DNA of 64,000 nt from Capitulum mitella (taxonomy: Eukaryota > Arthropoda > Thecostraca > Pollicipedomorpha > Pollicipedidae): positions 15,422,044 to 15,486,043 of the forward strand of contig CP099839.1 of the NCBI GenBank assembly GCA_030062745.1, written 5' to 3'. Every line of letters starts with the position of its first letter. Positions within the stretch are counted from its first letter, which is position 1. Position numbers and translations under genes: made by a program. The notes under the pieces are model-generated. The model saw only the letters and a program-made list of their open reading frames with translations. It ran no database searches and was not told the origin of the DNA. Below are positions 46,501 through 62,500 of the stretch, in pieces.

Positions 46501-49500
46501 GGATGAGATCGATGTCCCGCTGCCAGTCGGCCAGGACAGCCGTCTGCGACTGGTGTCCACTGACAGGGCTCAACAGTCCACTGAGTCACCTGCATCGACC
46601 CCGGCCTACACTAACAGCGGCACAACACCCGTGCCTCAGCGTGGACAAAAAACGCCTCACCGCCAGCCAAGGCGCGGGCAGAGTGGGTTAACAGACGCAC
46701 TGGTGGTGATGGTGGGGGAGGGGGAGAGCGATGGCGATAATCACGGGTTGCAGCTTTTTTATCTTCTGCAATACTTAAGCGTGTACTACAGTACTAAAGT
46801 ATTGGAGTACTTAAGTACTACCTACCTGCTGCCGCACTTGCTACATGCTTACTTTCCCTAATCTGCCGTTTTCAAAAGTACCTTTTTCACGTTTAAAGTG
46901 TTAAACTGGGTGAATGACTTTTGCGCCACGGCCCGTAGAAATTGGGAGGCGGGTGGCACGGCTGATCCATTTTTGACGGCGAACGGCCGCGCGCGTGTCG
47001 GCCCGTGGAGCGCACATTATGCTGTGTAGAGAACAGTTGCGCCGGGCGGCCAGCTACAAAACTTCATGAGACGTTAGCGTGTGTGACAACCGTACTGTTC
47101 TACGGTACAGGCATCCTAGGTCAAGTCAATCGAGGTCACCCAATAACACCTGACAAACAAAAAGGATTATTTGTCCCTCAGATCTTTTTATTCGATTTCA
47201 ACGAAACTTTGTGGAGAACTGGTCTACATGTTGGATTTACTTTACGAGACGCACAAATTATCTGAGCCAAGTCAATCGAGGCCAACCGCGACCAAATACT
47301 GGAAAAGAAGAACTTTATAAAATGAACCCAAGGGACCGTGTTGAGGACTGCGACTGCATGAATACAAACGCCCCAAAGCGCAGGTAAGCTAGGTCAGGTC
47401 AATCGAGGTCATCCAAGGCCAGTTAGTGAAGATGAAGCATTCTGCATTATTTTTCAGATCTTTCCCAATTATCTCTATAAGACGCTGCGAAAACATTTTT
47501 TAAACAATGTTTACCTTGGATGACGTCAGATGTCCTCGGGACACTTGACTGACATGCATACTAACAATCCATCACTGTACAATACTTCATATGAACATGT
47601 GACATCTTCCAGTACTTGCCTGAGGTGACCTCAACGGACATGACCGGGGTCGACCCCGCTTTCCAAATGTACATTCACCATGCGTATTAATATTATTATA
47701 TTAGTTTTATTATATTATTATTATTATTATATTAATATCAATATTAATATACATGCGTATTAATGACGAATGAACCCGTATGCGGCGGCCCTGTAGACCT
47801 TTACTGCCTTTACTGAAGGCAGTATACACTGCCTTCACAATATCTACAAAATCTCGTCGTGATCAGTCATGTAGATCTGCCAAAAAGCAACGGTGATACA
47901 TATTTCGCGTTTGAACTTGTGTGACCTTGATTCCACTTGACCTAGACCGTTTCGATTCTGAGGGTTGTGAGATCATCAAGCCTACTACGTCCCCAAAAAT
48001 TTCGTTGCAATCGGAAAAACAGCTCCGGGGATACGGAGGGGAGGCCAAAATACGCCTCCACGAGTGCGTGTGATGCTCGTAGGGCCACCAGCGCGGGCGC
48101 TGAAGCCCGCCGCCGCACAGGGCACGGCTCCGGACTAACCGCCGGCCTAGCGCCGTCAGTGCCGTGATCTGCCCGGTCGCGCCGCGCCGCCGCACCGTCC
48201 CCATTGATCCGGGCCCAGCGGGCCGCGCCGACCGCGGCCGCGCCGAAGGGAGCGTCCCCCGCCGGCCCCCCCCCCACCCGAGGGGACGAACAGGTTGTCG
48301 AATCGCGCCAATCAATGAGCAGCCGGTCAACAATGAATGGCAATCACGTCGGCCCGGGGCCAGATGGCCCGGCGGGGAGAGCGAGACGCCGTCCCGGGGG
48401 ATGGCCGGGTCTCGGCCGACCGCCGACCGCCGACCGCCCGGCGGCCCCGGGCGGGGCCTCGACCGGCCACGGCTCCCAGCCGCCGACCACCCTGGACGGC
48501 CTGATCGCCGTCAACCGCCATCGCATCCTTCCTGGAACGCTAATCTGCGAACCCACTGCACGAAACCGGGCAGAGGCACTCTCCTCAATGACAAATGAAA
48601 AATGAGTACAAATTCGCTGCCCTTCTTGGTAGGATCAAGCAGAGAATGAGAAGCAGTTTCATCAGTGCAAAGACGCGCATCCAGCGCACAATCGCACAAA
48701 CTAACATTATATCCAAGGCCATAAAAGACACCGATATTGAGGATAAAACACTCCCATAAAGCCATGGGCATTCTTCTCGCCCTCCCGCACTCTCCCAACA
48801 GCCAGATCCCCGTGTGCATGTGTTTACGGAACCAGGTTTCAAAGTTACAAAGGGTTCCAGGTGTTTCCGCGAGCGAGCTGCTTACAAAATTTGCCATACG
48901 CAGCGCTGTTCCGGCCAGTTATTTCAGGAAAAGCTACGGCGATTTATGGTCAGCGTCTTGGACAACCATCCCGAACAGCGGGCAGAATCACAAGGTGTGG
49001 GGCAGTGGGGCAGAGCGTGCTCTGCCAAAAACAGTCAGCCGTGTTGTAGCTCGGGCTTTTGCAAGACAATGTTGTGCACGTCTGCACGTGAAACTGACGA
49101 AATAAACATATATGAGCTTAAGATAACCTAGCTGCGGCACGCTGCTGAGGATAACGAAGAATCCCCGGGCAGTGGAAATACTCATGATGGGAAAGAGAAA
49201 TGGCTGCAACTGCTGCCTATGTGGGGGGGCTGATGGACACAAACCACATGGAATCTTCACCCAACCCAGCCAGCAGCTGTTCATTTGCTTCCAGTGGCCA
49301 AGCATGAATACACGACTCAATGGTAGCGGCAGTGGATTTTCGAAGTAGAAATGACGGTGTTCGCCGCCGGCTGCGGTCAGGCGTGCTCGTCCGACTCCCG
49401 GCAGCACCCGCGGCCTCGGCCGCTGACGGTCGGGCCGAGAGGCCGTCACCCCGGCCGACGGCGATGTTTGGAGCGCAGCCCGCCGGCGCCGGCCGCCGGC

Positions 49501-50640
49501 CGCCCGCCTGGCAGGCCACATCCAGAGCGGCTCAGAGCGTGGCCGCCTCGGGCGATCGGCCTGGCCGGGGCGGCGCGGAGCCGCCGGGAGCCGGCACGCT
49601 CTCACGGCGACCGGCGACCGGCGCCGGACGCTCACAATGGCCGCCCTCCCCACGCTCGACTCGTCATCAGATCACGTGAACTGATCTCACATCCGGCAAT
49701 CGGACGGCCGCCCGGCCGCCGACGCCAGCGCCATCTATTGACTGAAGCACCAAACAGGCTCTTGCGTAGTTCGGACGGCCACCGCCAGGGACGTGCGCAC
49801 GGGCCGCCGACCGGTCTACGTGAGACCATAAATCAGGCGCCTCGCCACGAGCGACCGGCCGGCCGGCCGACAGCCGCCTGTCCATTAATTCATACTGCCG
49901 AGATGCATGGCGTCTTATGTCAAACGGACGAGTCCCGGCATTCAGCATGCAGACGAACGGCGCAGCCGAGATGTTACGCAGGAACACAACAACGTGCTTG
50001 CTCTATTGCTCTACATCTCTATTGCTCTCAACGCGCAGATGAACGGTGGCTGTACAAAGGCTTTCGATCACCAAGCCGCACTTTTTTCGTAAGCGTGTGT
50101 CCTTTCGGTATTTGACAGTAGGAACTTGCTAATGGGGCTTCATGACAGCAGAATCCTTATCGATACCACTATAGTTTCCTTTCAGTCAAGGTCCAGCTTA
50201 AGTTATCTGGCTTACAGTATGTTAACACAAAACGTCTTGAGGTGACCTTTAAAAAGACAGATGTACTTTCTACGGCCTAAAATGTCACTCTGTCGGGTCT
50301 CGCGTGATGCCTCCTCGCGTTGCAGGCCGTCGACTCCAGGACACCACAAACTCTTTCTGGAGGAGTATTTCATTGAGCAGCATCTTTTGAATGGCAGAAG
50401 ACACCCTAAACCTCCTTGAAAAGACGTAGTGGGCACCATTAATCTTTGAGACGGGCTAAAATAACGCCTGGTCCCCGACTTTTTCGTATGTGAAGTTTAC
50501 AGTGGTCAAACACGTCAGCGTCGGAAAACGTGACCGGCGGATCGAGCAAGCACCATTTTCCAGAAAGACGTTCCCAGTTGGGGAACGGCACATGCTCATG
50601 AAATCACACAGCCAGCAAACAAATTCTCCGTCCTCGCGGC
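43506..50640. other. No recognised gene
   Basis: Mixed sequence. 44.2-45.6 and 48.1-48.6 kb are CpG-rich. 47.1-48.05 kb has a phrase like ggtcaagtcaatcgaggtca three times (about 47119, 47268 and 47394) and the same style of non-coding repeat as at 30-40 kb. An AT-only ATT tract lies at 47685-47760. Small palindromes lie at 46806-46819 and 47814-47837. Confidence 0.4.
47685..47760. repeat. ATT/TAA-rich microsatellite
   Basis: Imperfect run of attattatt and tattaatat units, followed by a tgaaggcagt hairpin. Confidence 0.8.
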
Positions 50641-50654
50641 GCCTATGAGTCACC

Positions 50655-50815
50655 ATCGGAGTCCTCCGGTACGTTACAGAGGCCACTGCTGAGACTGAAC
50701 GGAGAGCTCTCCAGCAGGTTACACAGGCCACTGCTGAGACTGAACGGAGAGTCCTCCGGCAGATTACAGAGGCCGCGCTGCTCAGACTGCACGGAGAGCC
50801 CTCCGGCATGCTCCA
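50655..50815. repeat. 45-bp tandem repeat, about 3.5 copies
   Basis: Units containing ctgctgagactgaacggaga recur at 45-base spacing, with an outer diverged copy on each side. The unit is a multiple of three and keeps a minus-strand frame open, but no protein family is recognised. Confidence 0.85.
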
Positions 50816-51931
50816 GAAACCAGGGATGAGACAAGAGAGAGCACGCCGGCACGCCGCAGGTGGATTCGAAAACCACTTCGACATCAAGGGGCGCCACCGA
50901 GGCCAGAGAGCCCTGTGTCCAAGTTCAGGCGCCGCCGCTGAGGCGCTCCTCTCCTTCAGTCGGCTTGAGACGCAGGACTGTGTGGTGTTCGTCAAGACGG
51001 CCGGGACCTACACAGCTGTTAGTGACTGGGTCTCCTCGCCGGCCCCGACCGGCAGCGATCCGCCGGCCGCAGCTGTCCACTCGGCCGGCAGTCGCCAGCA
51101 CGCCTCCCACGGCCTGGATTACCCGCGCGGACCAATAACCCGACGGATGGCGGCAATGCCGAGCCGCGCCGTCTCAGCCGGTCACTCCTCAGGCCGCCGG
51201 CCGTCAAACATCGTTACCTGGCGCGGCGCCGAGGTGCGCGCGGGGGGGGGGGGCGCCGGCCGGACGGCAGGAGGGCGGAAACACCGGGCCGGACGGAGGA
51301 CAAGGTCAGCTGGACCGGGAGACGGCCCCCACACCCGGGGCCGTCCGCGCCCCGCGCACGGCGGTCGCGTCGTCCGAGCCGGAGCGCGCCCAGTGTGCTA
51401 TCCGCGGGGCGGCGTTGGCAAACACGGCCTGCACGCATGCCACCCCTGCCGGCAGCCGGCGGCTGCTGTGACCGCCACCTGAGCCGCTTCCACAGACCGG
51501 TAGTCCGCCGGCACCACACGCCATGGTCCGCGGCTCCGGCGGTTGGCCGTCCAGCGGTCTCCGACCGTCCCGCCTCAATGCAACCAGGCGCCACTCAATT
51601 CCGCGACGTGCACGGTACAAGACGCATTAACCGACGGGTAAAATCAAACGCACCATTATCTTATGATAATAAATTTAAAAACAAGGCCATTTTGAGCATG
51701 ACGGGCCTTACGTAGTCATCGTTTCCAGCACAAGAGACTGTCATGTACACCTTTCAAGCAGAACGCTGGAACCTCGCTAGTTGCCAGCCACTATACGAGG
51801 GAGCACCGCTCACATGTAGTCTCCCCGTCAGCCGCTATAGCGACACGCTCGGAAGCCTGACAGCCGGGTGCAGTATGAGAAGCGACCTGAAGGTTCTGAG
51901 TTCCAGGCCTAAATGATAGACATGGCAGTAA

Positions 51932-51933
<2 letters not shown>

Positions 51934-51982
<49 letters not shown>

Positions 51983-52024
51983 ATATATATAAATATTACG
52001 CACATATATATATGCATATATATA

Positions 52025-52073
<49 letters not shown>
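51934..52073. repeat. (TA)n microsatellite cluster
   Basis: Two long TA tracts separated by gtgtgtatata and tatgcatata variants. Confidence 0.95.
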
Positions 52074-52076
<3 letters not shown>

Positions 52077-52112
52077 AAACTATTACTTAAAGCTGACAGT
52101 TCTGAAACATCT

Positions 52113-52196
52113 CAGTTCCTTATCAAGGCTGTACAATTCACAGCTGTACACACAAAGACTTGCAAAGTTTTATATTAGCACTATGATAAGGAGCTG
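52113..52196. repeat. Inverted-repeat insert between TA tracts
   Basis: The arms cagttccttatca (52113-52125) and tgataaggagctg (52184-52196) pair at 12 of 13 positions around a loop of about 58 bases. TA tracts lie on both sides, which fits a small hairpin element inserted in TA repeats, but no target duplication can be proved inside a microsatellite. Confidence 0.45.
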
Positions 52197-52261
52197 TGAT
52201 GACTTGAAAGTCTAAACTATTAGTTTTATTACATACTTCCCATCTCTGAAGTGTGGCATCT

Positions 52262-52341
<80 letters not shown>

Positions 52342-52345
52342 GTAT
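52262..52345. repeat. (TA)n microsatellite
   Basis: A long TA tract ending in tatgtatgtatgtatata. Confidence 0.95.
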
Positions 52346-54880
52346 ATACATGCATGCACATTTTTCAGATACAGTCCTAGCATTAACTTCACGTGGCTGG
52401 GAACAATGAGGCTTTTAGCCCCATGTGCTTACTGCCTTGGGGAGCAGCTCTCTTGCCATTGTCACAGTGGGGGTCACGTACGATCTTTGGTGTCGGTGGG
52501 CAGTAGATCGATCACAAAATGCAGATCACCAGACAGAATGCTATTTCAAGCTGGGTTTAGCCAACAAGAACTGAGGGCTGAGACAAACTATGTCTTTCAG
52601 TCCCCCATGGGTAGCAGCACTATGAAGGTAGCAAGGTTTCTTGCTGCCTCCAAAATACAAATTCCACTGGAGCAGGAGATGTAACAACACTAGCAGTTAA
52701 CAAATGTATAAAATTTTACTTCCTTTCCTGTCTTATACAATACAAACTGTGAACATTTCTGGGTCAATTCCCCATAAATCCAGGCCTTTACATTCCTTTA
52801 CAAAGTGCACAAATCCTGTATAATGGTGCCATGCATGGAGCACAACAGTAGCATTTTCCAAAACCAGCCTGATAAAGGCATGGCACACATGTAATGGCCA
52901 ATGAGATTGACAAGGTAATGCTGTGATCTGCAGCCCAGCTGGGAAATGGCTGGTCTCATCCTGACAAGATGGGTTCAAGGCACCCTGGTGCCTGACACTG
53001 GGCTGGGCCCATGAGACAGCTGACAAGTGGTTAGTACAGGGTCATGCAGACCATCACAGAGTCCATTTGGACAAACACAGACTGGCCATGCCATCCAAGC
53101 AACGCACTTTACTGCCTCTGCAACATATGCTAATCAAAGGCTGATCCCAAAACATCACTCCAGCAACCATTTGGATTTGGCCATGCTGGAACTTTGGCTT
53201 AGTTCAGCATTTCTTCTTGTCACAAAATCAGTTGTTACCAGAAATTTTTCAACTGGGCACAGGGGTACAAGTCATTGCAACAAGTGCCATTTAGTATGGA
53301 CTCTGATCCAAGGTTGGAAATTTTGTTTTTGTTCTCAATGTCAGAGTATAATTTTTGTTATGGGGTATAAAATTTTGCAGAGTGATGTTGGTCGAAGTCT
53401 GCATTTTTGGTGTAAGTTGGTTATGATATAGCATCTCCTCCTTGCTGAATGGAGATAATCATTTCCTTTCAGCCAGGAATGACATGGTTATAATGTAGCT
53501 TTTTGATGAAGGCACAGTATCAAGCTTTTGGAGCATAAGATGTTTTTAGAGCCATTATTTTCTAGAGTTCTTCAACACTAAAAAACATCATCTTTTCCAA
53601 CCCTGCCCTGATCCCTAATAACACCCAAGCACACCATTTGTATCAAATTTATAAAAAGCATCATCCCATCACATGCCAGATCCCTCTGAATGATGCATAG
53701 AAAATGTCTCTGTGAAACATGATAGATCCTTTTAAGGGTAAATAGAATGTAAGTACCTCAAAGTTTTTAATCCAAATTAATACCAAAGGTCTCTCTGTTG
53801 ATTGCCATAACAGGTCGGAATAATCTGCTTCTGCTATTTGACATGAAAGATACATTTTTAGGAACTGACTTTCATTCCATTGTGATTATTTTAGACTGAA
53901 ACCATACACAGGCTATTCTGCAACTGAATCCAAGAACCCAGCCTAACCAGTGTCACAGAAGCACCAGATTTGGATGACAAAATCACATTATATTTTCCAA
54001 TGTCAGATCTCTATTCCATGCTACTATTTTACAATGATAAATGCTGAGCTTTGAACAATGTAAAAAAGACTGATCTGTTTAAAATCGGCACATTATTAAA
54101 TCAAGTTAGTTGTTAATTTTTGAAGTGCAATCACAAATTTTAACAACTGGTCTGCTTTTAATTTTCTCCAAGTTCATTCTACACTTCCACATGGTATTTT
54201 CTGGGCTGATTTGTTGATAATCTGGCACAAATTTGACTCTAGGACACTGGGCACCCAAACAGCACCACATGTTACAGATAGTTTATAATCCAGTTCCATT
54301 TGGACACAAACTAGAATTCAGAAAAGCTGGCCATTTACCATAAAACTTCCTTTAGCATAATACATAATGTATATGGCAAAACCCAATGTCTAAAATGGTT
54401 TAAAAGTGTGATGTTACCAGCTTTTGCTCTAACCTTAATCCCAAAAATCATCAACACACAAGAGTTGATCTGGACCATGTATTAATGGGTCAAGGGGCAG
54501 ATCCAGATCTGTTACACCTATCCTGATCAATGTGTTCCTTTCTCCCAGGATTTTAGCTGCTTTGTTGTAATTAAAAAAATAATAAATAAGAGATTAAAAA
54601 CAGGCTTAGCCAACAAAATGCATTAACCTATTTGTCTAAAAATATGGGCTACGACACACTGAACATTTTTTTCCACCTAAAGGCAGGTGGGTATGGCCCC
54701 AAGGACCCCAATGGCCCAATGGCCGCTGAATCTGCCAGTGCCACCACATCTGCCATGCATTGTACTTGCTGGTTCACTCCCAAGGTTCCCACCAAGTTAT
54801 CCAATATTCTCGGACAATATTCACAGTCTGACAGCTACTGGGAAGCAATTCAAATTTGGGCCCAAAGCAATACATACAAA
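52346..54880. other. AT-rich, strongly CpG-depleted block, no recognised gene
   Basis: CpG is almost absent (only a few in about 2.5 kb) while TG and CA are common. This is the footprint of long-term germline CpG methylation. Neither strand gives a recognisable exon series. The frame at about 52340-52684 is open but resembles nothing I know. Confidence 0.5.
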
Positions 54881-55827
54881 TTCACCATGTCGCGTGTTTA
54901 ATAATACTGCAACGTTCTCCGTGTAGAAACCTTTGGCTGCAGTCCGACGGGCAACGCTAAGCGGTGCAACACCCGCAAAAGCGAACATTTTTCCACCGCG
55001 TCCTTCCAGATTTGCAATGCACTGCCCTTGTTCATACAGAGCTCACCTTTATGAATCATGCAGTTCTTTTACACTTGCACTCAACCGCCAGTCTAAATTA
55101 AAGGCACACGTGTAACTCAGTTCACGTTACCAGTAAAACAGATGCGCCTCATCCACGGATGCACCCTGACGGTCATGGCGAGTTGCGCCAAGTGTCTCCG
55201 GGATATCATTTTACATCGGCACCTCCTTCATGCATTTTTTCTTATAGAGACACCTTCACAACGAGCCGCTCGGGACTCAGTATTTCACATGCTGCCGTCG
55301 ACATGTTCGCGAAGTATGAGATGGAAAACAACTTAGGAATCTTTGAGTAAACTTTAAAATTGCGTTTTTTTGCTACCAAGGCCATGTCTCATAAATGTCT
55401 TTCCTCCCTAATGGGTAACTTTTACCTTACTAATTCTTGAGCGCTATTGAGTCCTTTGGTAATGCATTGCCTCATTATACAGGCCCAGGTGTAACAATGA
55501 CGGAGGTAGAATTGCAAATTATGTTCTCTCTCATAAAGCTTTCATCATTACCACACCACCCTCATGGTGTTGACAAACTCTGTGGCAGACCACCAAGGAC
55601 AGCTACGATACGTAATTCAATGTCCGACAGATGGCGACATATACAGAGACCTTGGATTGATGCGCGGTACTGTGGAACTTCTGTTGACAACGGAACGTAC
55701 GATTCTGTAAATCTCCACGCGTAAGGCGCACGTAATCAGCGTTTCAAAGATATCAAAATTTTGCTGCAAGTTTCAACCCAGCATCGTTTAACATCTACCG
55801 AAACAAGACTGAGAACAGAAATAAGCA
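54881..55827 (+). promoter_or_regulatory. Probable LC3 upstream/promoter region
   Basis: CpG becomes normal abruptly near 54885 and stays so through LC3 exon 1. This marks an unmethylated 5' region. A TCAGTT that fits the arthropod initiator lies at 55117-55122, but there is no other support for a start there. The promoter assignment is inferred from composition and position. Confidence 0.4.
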
Positions 55828-58588
<2,761 letters not shown>

Positions 58589-59008
58589 TGACGGGCCAGT
58601 TGTTGCAGAGCAGTTGTATGACAAGCGCTTGAATCAGATCTCAGTCACCATGCAATCTAGATAGCAGGTGCGTTGACCCATTGTGTGCAATTCTATGCAG
58701 TTTACAGCGGATATATTTGGTGATAGTCATGGTCACTGTGTGATTGTACGAGGCTTATGCGAGTGTTTTCAGTGTTTTGTTGCATTAGGGCTCCCGTCTT
58801 TTGAGCATCGTGCTGGAGACATTTAATCATGAACAAGACAGCATTCTTGTGTGTGCTTGGCCTCGCCACGTTTCATCGGTGGATGCAAAAATATATTCAG
58901 TCCAAAGAAGAGAAGATATTTGATTGTGTTCGCAAAGTGGAGTGAGTCATACAACTACTTTTCCGTCGAATATATACATGCACGTATAGTATCTTTTCGA
59001 CGATCCAT

Positions 59009-59014
59009 TTTATT
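59009..59014 (-). promoter_or_regulatory. Candidate poly(A) signal of PINX1
   Basis: AATAAA on the minus strand, about 58 bases after the PINX1 stop. It implies a very short 3' UTR. Confidence 0.65.
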
Positions 59015-59071
59015 ATACGCTGATCCGTGCCTTTCGCAATTCATATGATGAACCAGAAACAAAAGAGGCCA

Positions 59072-59542
59072 CTACTCTTCACCTCTATTTGATTTTTTCT
59101 TTTTATGTTTCTTCCTTCCCGAATTTTCTACCACGCAAGCAGACAGTGCGGATTCACCACAACCGATGTCGCTTTCATTCTTACGTTTCTTTGACGGCTT
59201 CTTTGAATCAGTCTCGGCGGGCACCAGGATACCACACTCGTCTGTAACCGCCTCACCGTCACATCTCCGATCAGCGTCCGTGCGGGTCTTCTTTTTCCTC
59301 CGAGGTAAATCTGACTGTTTCATGACATCCGCATCCGGAGATGGGGCTTGTCCATCAAGCCTCGCGTGCTGGCTTCGTTTCTTTTTAGACTTTTTCTTTG
59401 AGGATTTTTCTTGGCTTGGGTGTTGTGAGCACCGAAGTGCAGGCGCTACTTCTACGCCCCCTACGTCTGACGAAACGTGATGTTCTCGCTGCTGCTGGAG
59501 TTTTTGAAATTTTATCTTCCTCATTTTTTCGGCGAAGTAATC
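59072..59542 (-). CDS. PINX1: PINX1 coding exon 5
   Basis: The acceptor is gcattggcag. It encodes DYFAEKMRKIKFQK, matching human EYFAKRMAALKNK. A basic low-complexity tail with several KKKSKKKR-like nuclear/nucleolar signals ends KSNRGEE and stop. This region corresponds to the telomerase-inhibitory C-terminus of the vertebrate protein, but only its charge is clearly conserved. Confidence 0.93.
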   Translation of the reverse strand, partial: DYFAEKMRKIKFQKLQQQREHHVSSDVGGVEVAPALRCSQHPSQEKSSKKKSKKKRSQHARLDGQAPSPDADVMKQSDLPRRKKKTRTDADRRCDGEAVTDECGILVPAETDSKKPSKKRKNESDIGCGESALSACVVENSGRKKHKKKKSNRGEE

Positions 59543-62500
59543 CTGCCAATGCAAAAAAGGACAATGAACGCATAACCCAAACCGCACTTTAGAACTGCCC
59601 GCTGTATACGTCCTACGAAGCAGATCATTTTTACAGTGACGTCCCCATAGTGAGTGCCACTGTCATTGTCAGTGCTAATGCAGCCCCACCGTAAATGTCA
59701 CGCAAAAGAGATCCAGCAGTAGTATGCTGCTTGGAGTACGTGGTAACGGTGCCCACGCGATCGCAAAGATTTCTTGTCTAAGCGAGACGAAAAATCGCAC
59801 TCAGGCCCTCATCGCAAGTCCAACGCTTGGTATAAGTCGCCTGTAAGACTCACTGTCTAGACTAACATTAGCCAGACGTCGATATACTGAGTCAAAACGA
59901 CAGACAGACGAGTTTTGCTCATCACTTGAAAAATTTCACTAACTGGCGTTCGAGGCTGTCAAAGACAGGCAAGAATCAAAGAATCCAAAGCGCACCCAAA
60001 GGTGGGGAGGGGAACCTGACACGTGATGCTACCGAAACATATGAGGCCATTCGTGAGCATCAGCAACAGCGGCGCCCGTTACTCGGAGGCCGCGAGAGCG
60101 ACCGTCGGAGGCGCCGCTCTCACCTGGACCGATTTGCCTGTGTTGATGGTGGTGTAGCCGTGGGAGGACTGGACCTCGGCGGCCGGCCGCTCCGTCTCCG
60201 CCTCGGAGACCGGCTCGCTGTCGGCCTGCGCCGGCGGCGACGGCGGCCGGGAGCTGACCGGCGTCACCGGCTGGGAGGCGGCGCCCTCCGCCCGGCCGCC
60301 CAGGATGCACGCCAGGTCCTGGCTCGAACACCGGCTCAGGTCCTTGCCCCTCGTGAACTTGTGATAGCTGTGCCAAGGGAACATTTCACCGTTGATGATG
60401 CGCAGCAAGCGGCTTCCCGTCAATTTCGGTCCACGAGAAAGGAGAAAATCACGAAAAGGGGAGCAAAAGCCACGGCTGGGAAACATTCCCCTGAGACAAG
60501 TGTTTGTACGCGTGACAGCAGCTCAAGATGTATTCTAATGCTGCACTCACTGCAGTGGGATGCCATCGGGATTGTATATGAGGGATATGAGGGACAGAAT
60601 GGACCTGGAGTGACAAAATTCCTTGAGACTAGCAAAATATGTCCATGAGAGCACCCAAGAAAATATAATTCAGACAACAGAAAAGTGGCATATTTAACTG
60701 TTGGAATCAGAATCGGTACGCCAGCTATACAAGCTTTCAAAGCGCACAGCCATTCCTTTGAGTGCATGAACAAAATACACTTGTGTACAAACAACCTGCA
60801 AAGTTTACACGTATCCCAGATAAACAAAGCATACTGCACACGCGCTCTGGACTTCTTGGACTTTTCTTCCAGAGACTTTGCAGGCTTTTGGGCCGTATCT
60901 TTAGCAGCATCGTTCTGGTCCTCTTGCAGTTGCAGCAAAAGATCGTTGAAATCGTCCAAGTGGGCCACCCACTCGTCACTCTTGCCTTCAAATCCCAAAC
61001 CTGGTGGACACCAGAACACAATGTGACATGGTACGATGCAGAGATTTCAGGCACTTCACCTACGAACGGAAAGAGGACCAGGTTATCATTTTCAAACATT
61101 TCAAAGCTGTAGGTGGCATTGGAATCCGCCTTAATGATGGACTGCAGTAGAAATTCCCACTGTAACATCTGCAGGGCCCAAACGATGGAGACACTGCAAC
61201 CGTATCCCAGCTGGAAGAATGTCAGACTATTCATTCAAAACCGGAAAAGCGTGCGAATCACGCCTTTAATGAGTGGGATTTCATCATGGCGGTCGCTCGG
61301 AAAAGTTCAGATCGAGGTGTTTGTTAGTGTGTCCATGTCTCAGAGCATCTAGCGTCCGAACGCGCCAGCTGATCGCGACACAAATGACACCATCGGGTGC
61401 GCCGACTCGGCGGACAAATGATGGCGTAGGTGTCAAAACGATTCGTGACGTGTGGCATGTGTCACGTGGCGCGAACCAGACCTTTACAGAGTTCAATTAA
61501 TCATGGGTACAGGTCAAACGGTGGGTTGACTCAAGACTTAGTTACATAAGACCCACTTGCGAGTAATCGCTTTTGTGATCGGCACCCACGTGCGATCCAC
61601 GTTGCAATCCACAGGCACGTATTTTACTTTGGATTCGGAGACCTCCGAGTGCCGGAAACAGTGATCCAGCAGAAATTTGGAGGGTAGACAGATCAGCACT
61701 AGGGCTGTTCAGTGGTACCCCATCTGATGGACAGGGTGCAACGGGTCACGTGCAGCGCGCGTGCGCCTCTTTTACTAGCGTGTTTCTTATGGGCCAACTG
61801 CCGGGACGGAGAAGGCGCAATGTGGAGCGACGATGGCTTGGAAAGGCGGACGGGCAGATGGACGTCCAATTTTGATGGATTCAGACCAAAATGGGAGGTA
61901 CGGCTTGCACGTGAGGCGCGGGGTGCTTAATCGATTAACGCCGCTCCTTCAATGCCGCAAAACTGCAATCGCTGGGATGCTGAAAATTGGCAGGCAGGAT
62001 CATGTGCTAAGCGCCATTCGATACATGTGGCTGTTTTACATATCAACAGATTCAGCCCAGTGTATGCGGGACGCAGATGCTGTGGTGTAACCGTTTGCCA
62101 CTCAGGGGTTTGATTTGGGAGCCGCTGGTATGGGCGCCAAATTTTGTGGTGGGCGACAGTCACAAATGCCATCAAGAACACGCAAGATTTAGGGCATCAG
62201 TGGCAGGATGCCATCCATGTGAGCGTGGAACTTGTTGGACTTGGGGTCATCCATTTGTGAAAAGGTGCACGATTCATTTATACTTCCGTGATGACGACGG
62301 CAGGTGTCGTTTTATAGGGATAATGGTGGTACTACGCCCGTGCACAGGCCTCCGCGCAATAAAAACTTCGATTCAGACCCCAAACCAACCGTGTAACGCG
62401 TTGGTTTGCCTCTGGTCAAATAGTGCTGTAACAATGACCATCTGCCAAGACTCTCCTAGCAGTTGGGAATATGAGGTCAGGCCTAGTTGATTGAAACGTG

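Noticed and set aside
46123-46560. 145-codon minus-strand frame
   Set aside because: No family recognised, no codon pattern distinct from its antisense frame, no splice partners.
48511-48897. 128-codon minus-strand frame (MANFVSSSLAETPG start)
   Set aside because: Could be a fragment of a mobile-element protein, but I see no catalytic motif or element ends.
29000-52000. LINE, LTR or other autonomous element
   Set aside because: No reverse-transcriptase, integrase or transposase motif was recognised; the repeats here appear non-coding.
51791-52684. Tyr-Ile-rich proteins over the TA tracts
   Set aside because: Translations of (TA)n microsatellites.
61030-61234. Extra PINX1 exon (frame starting MNSLTFFQLGYG)
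   Set aside because: It joins exon 3 in the wrong frame, and exons 2 and 3 already join perfectly.
61927-62490. Open frames of 84 and 137 codons on opposite strands in PINX1 intron 2
   Set aside because: No recognisable domain and both strands are open together, which points to composition.
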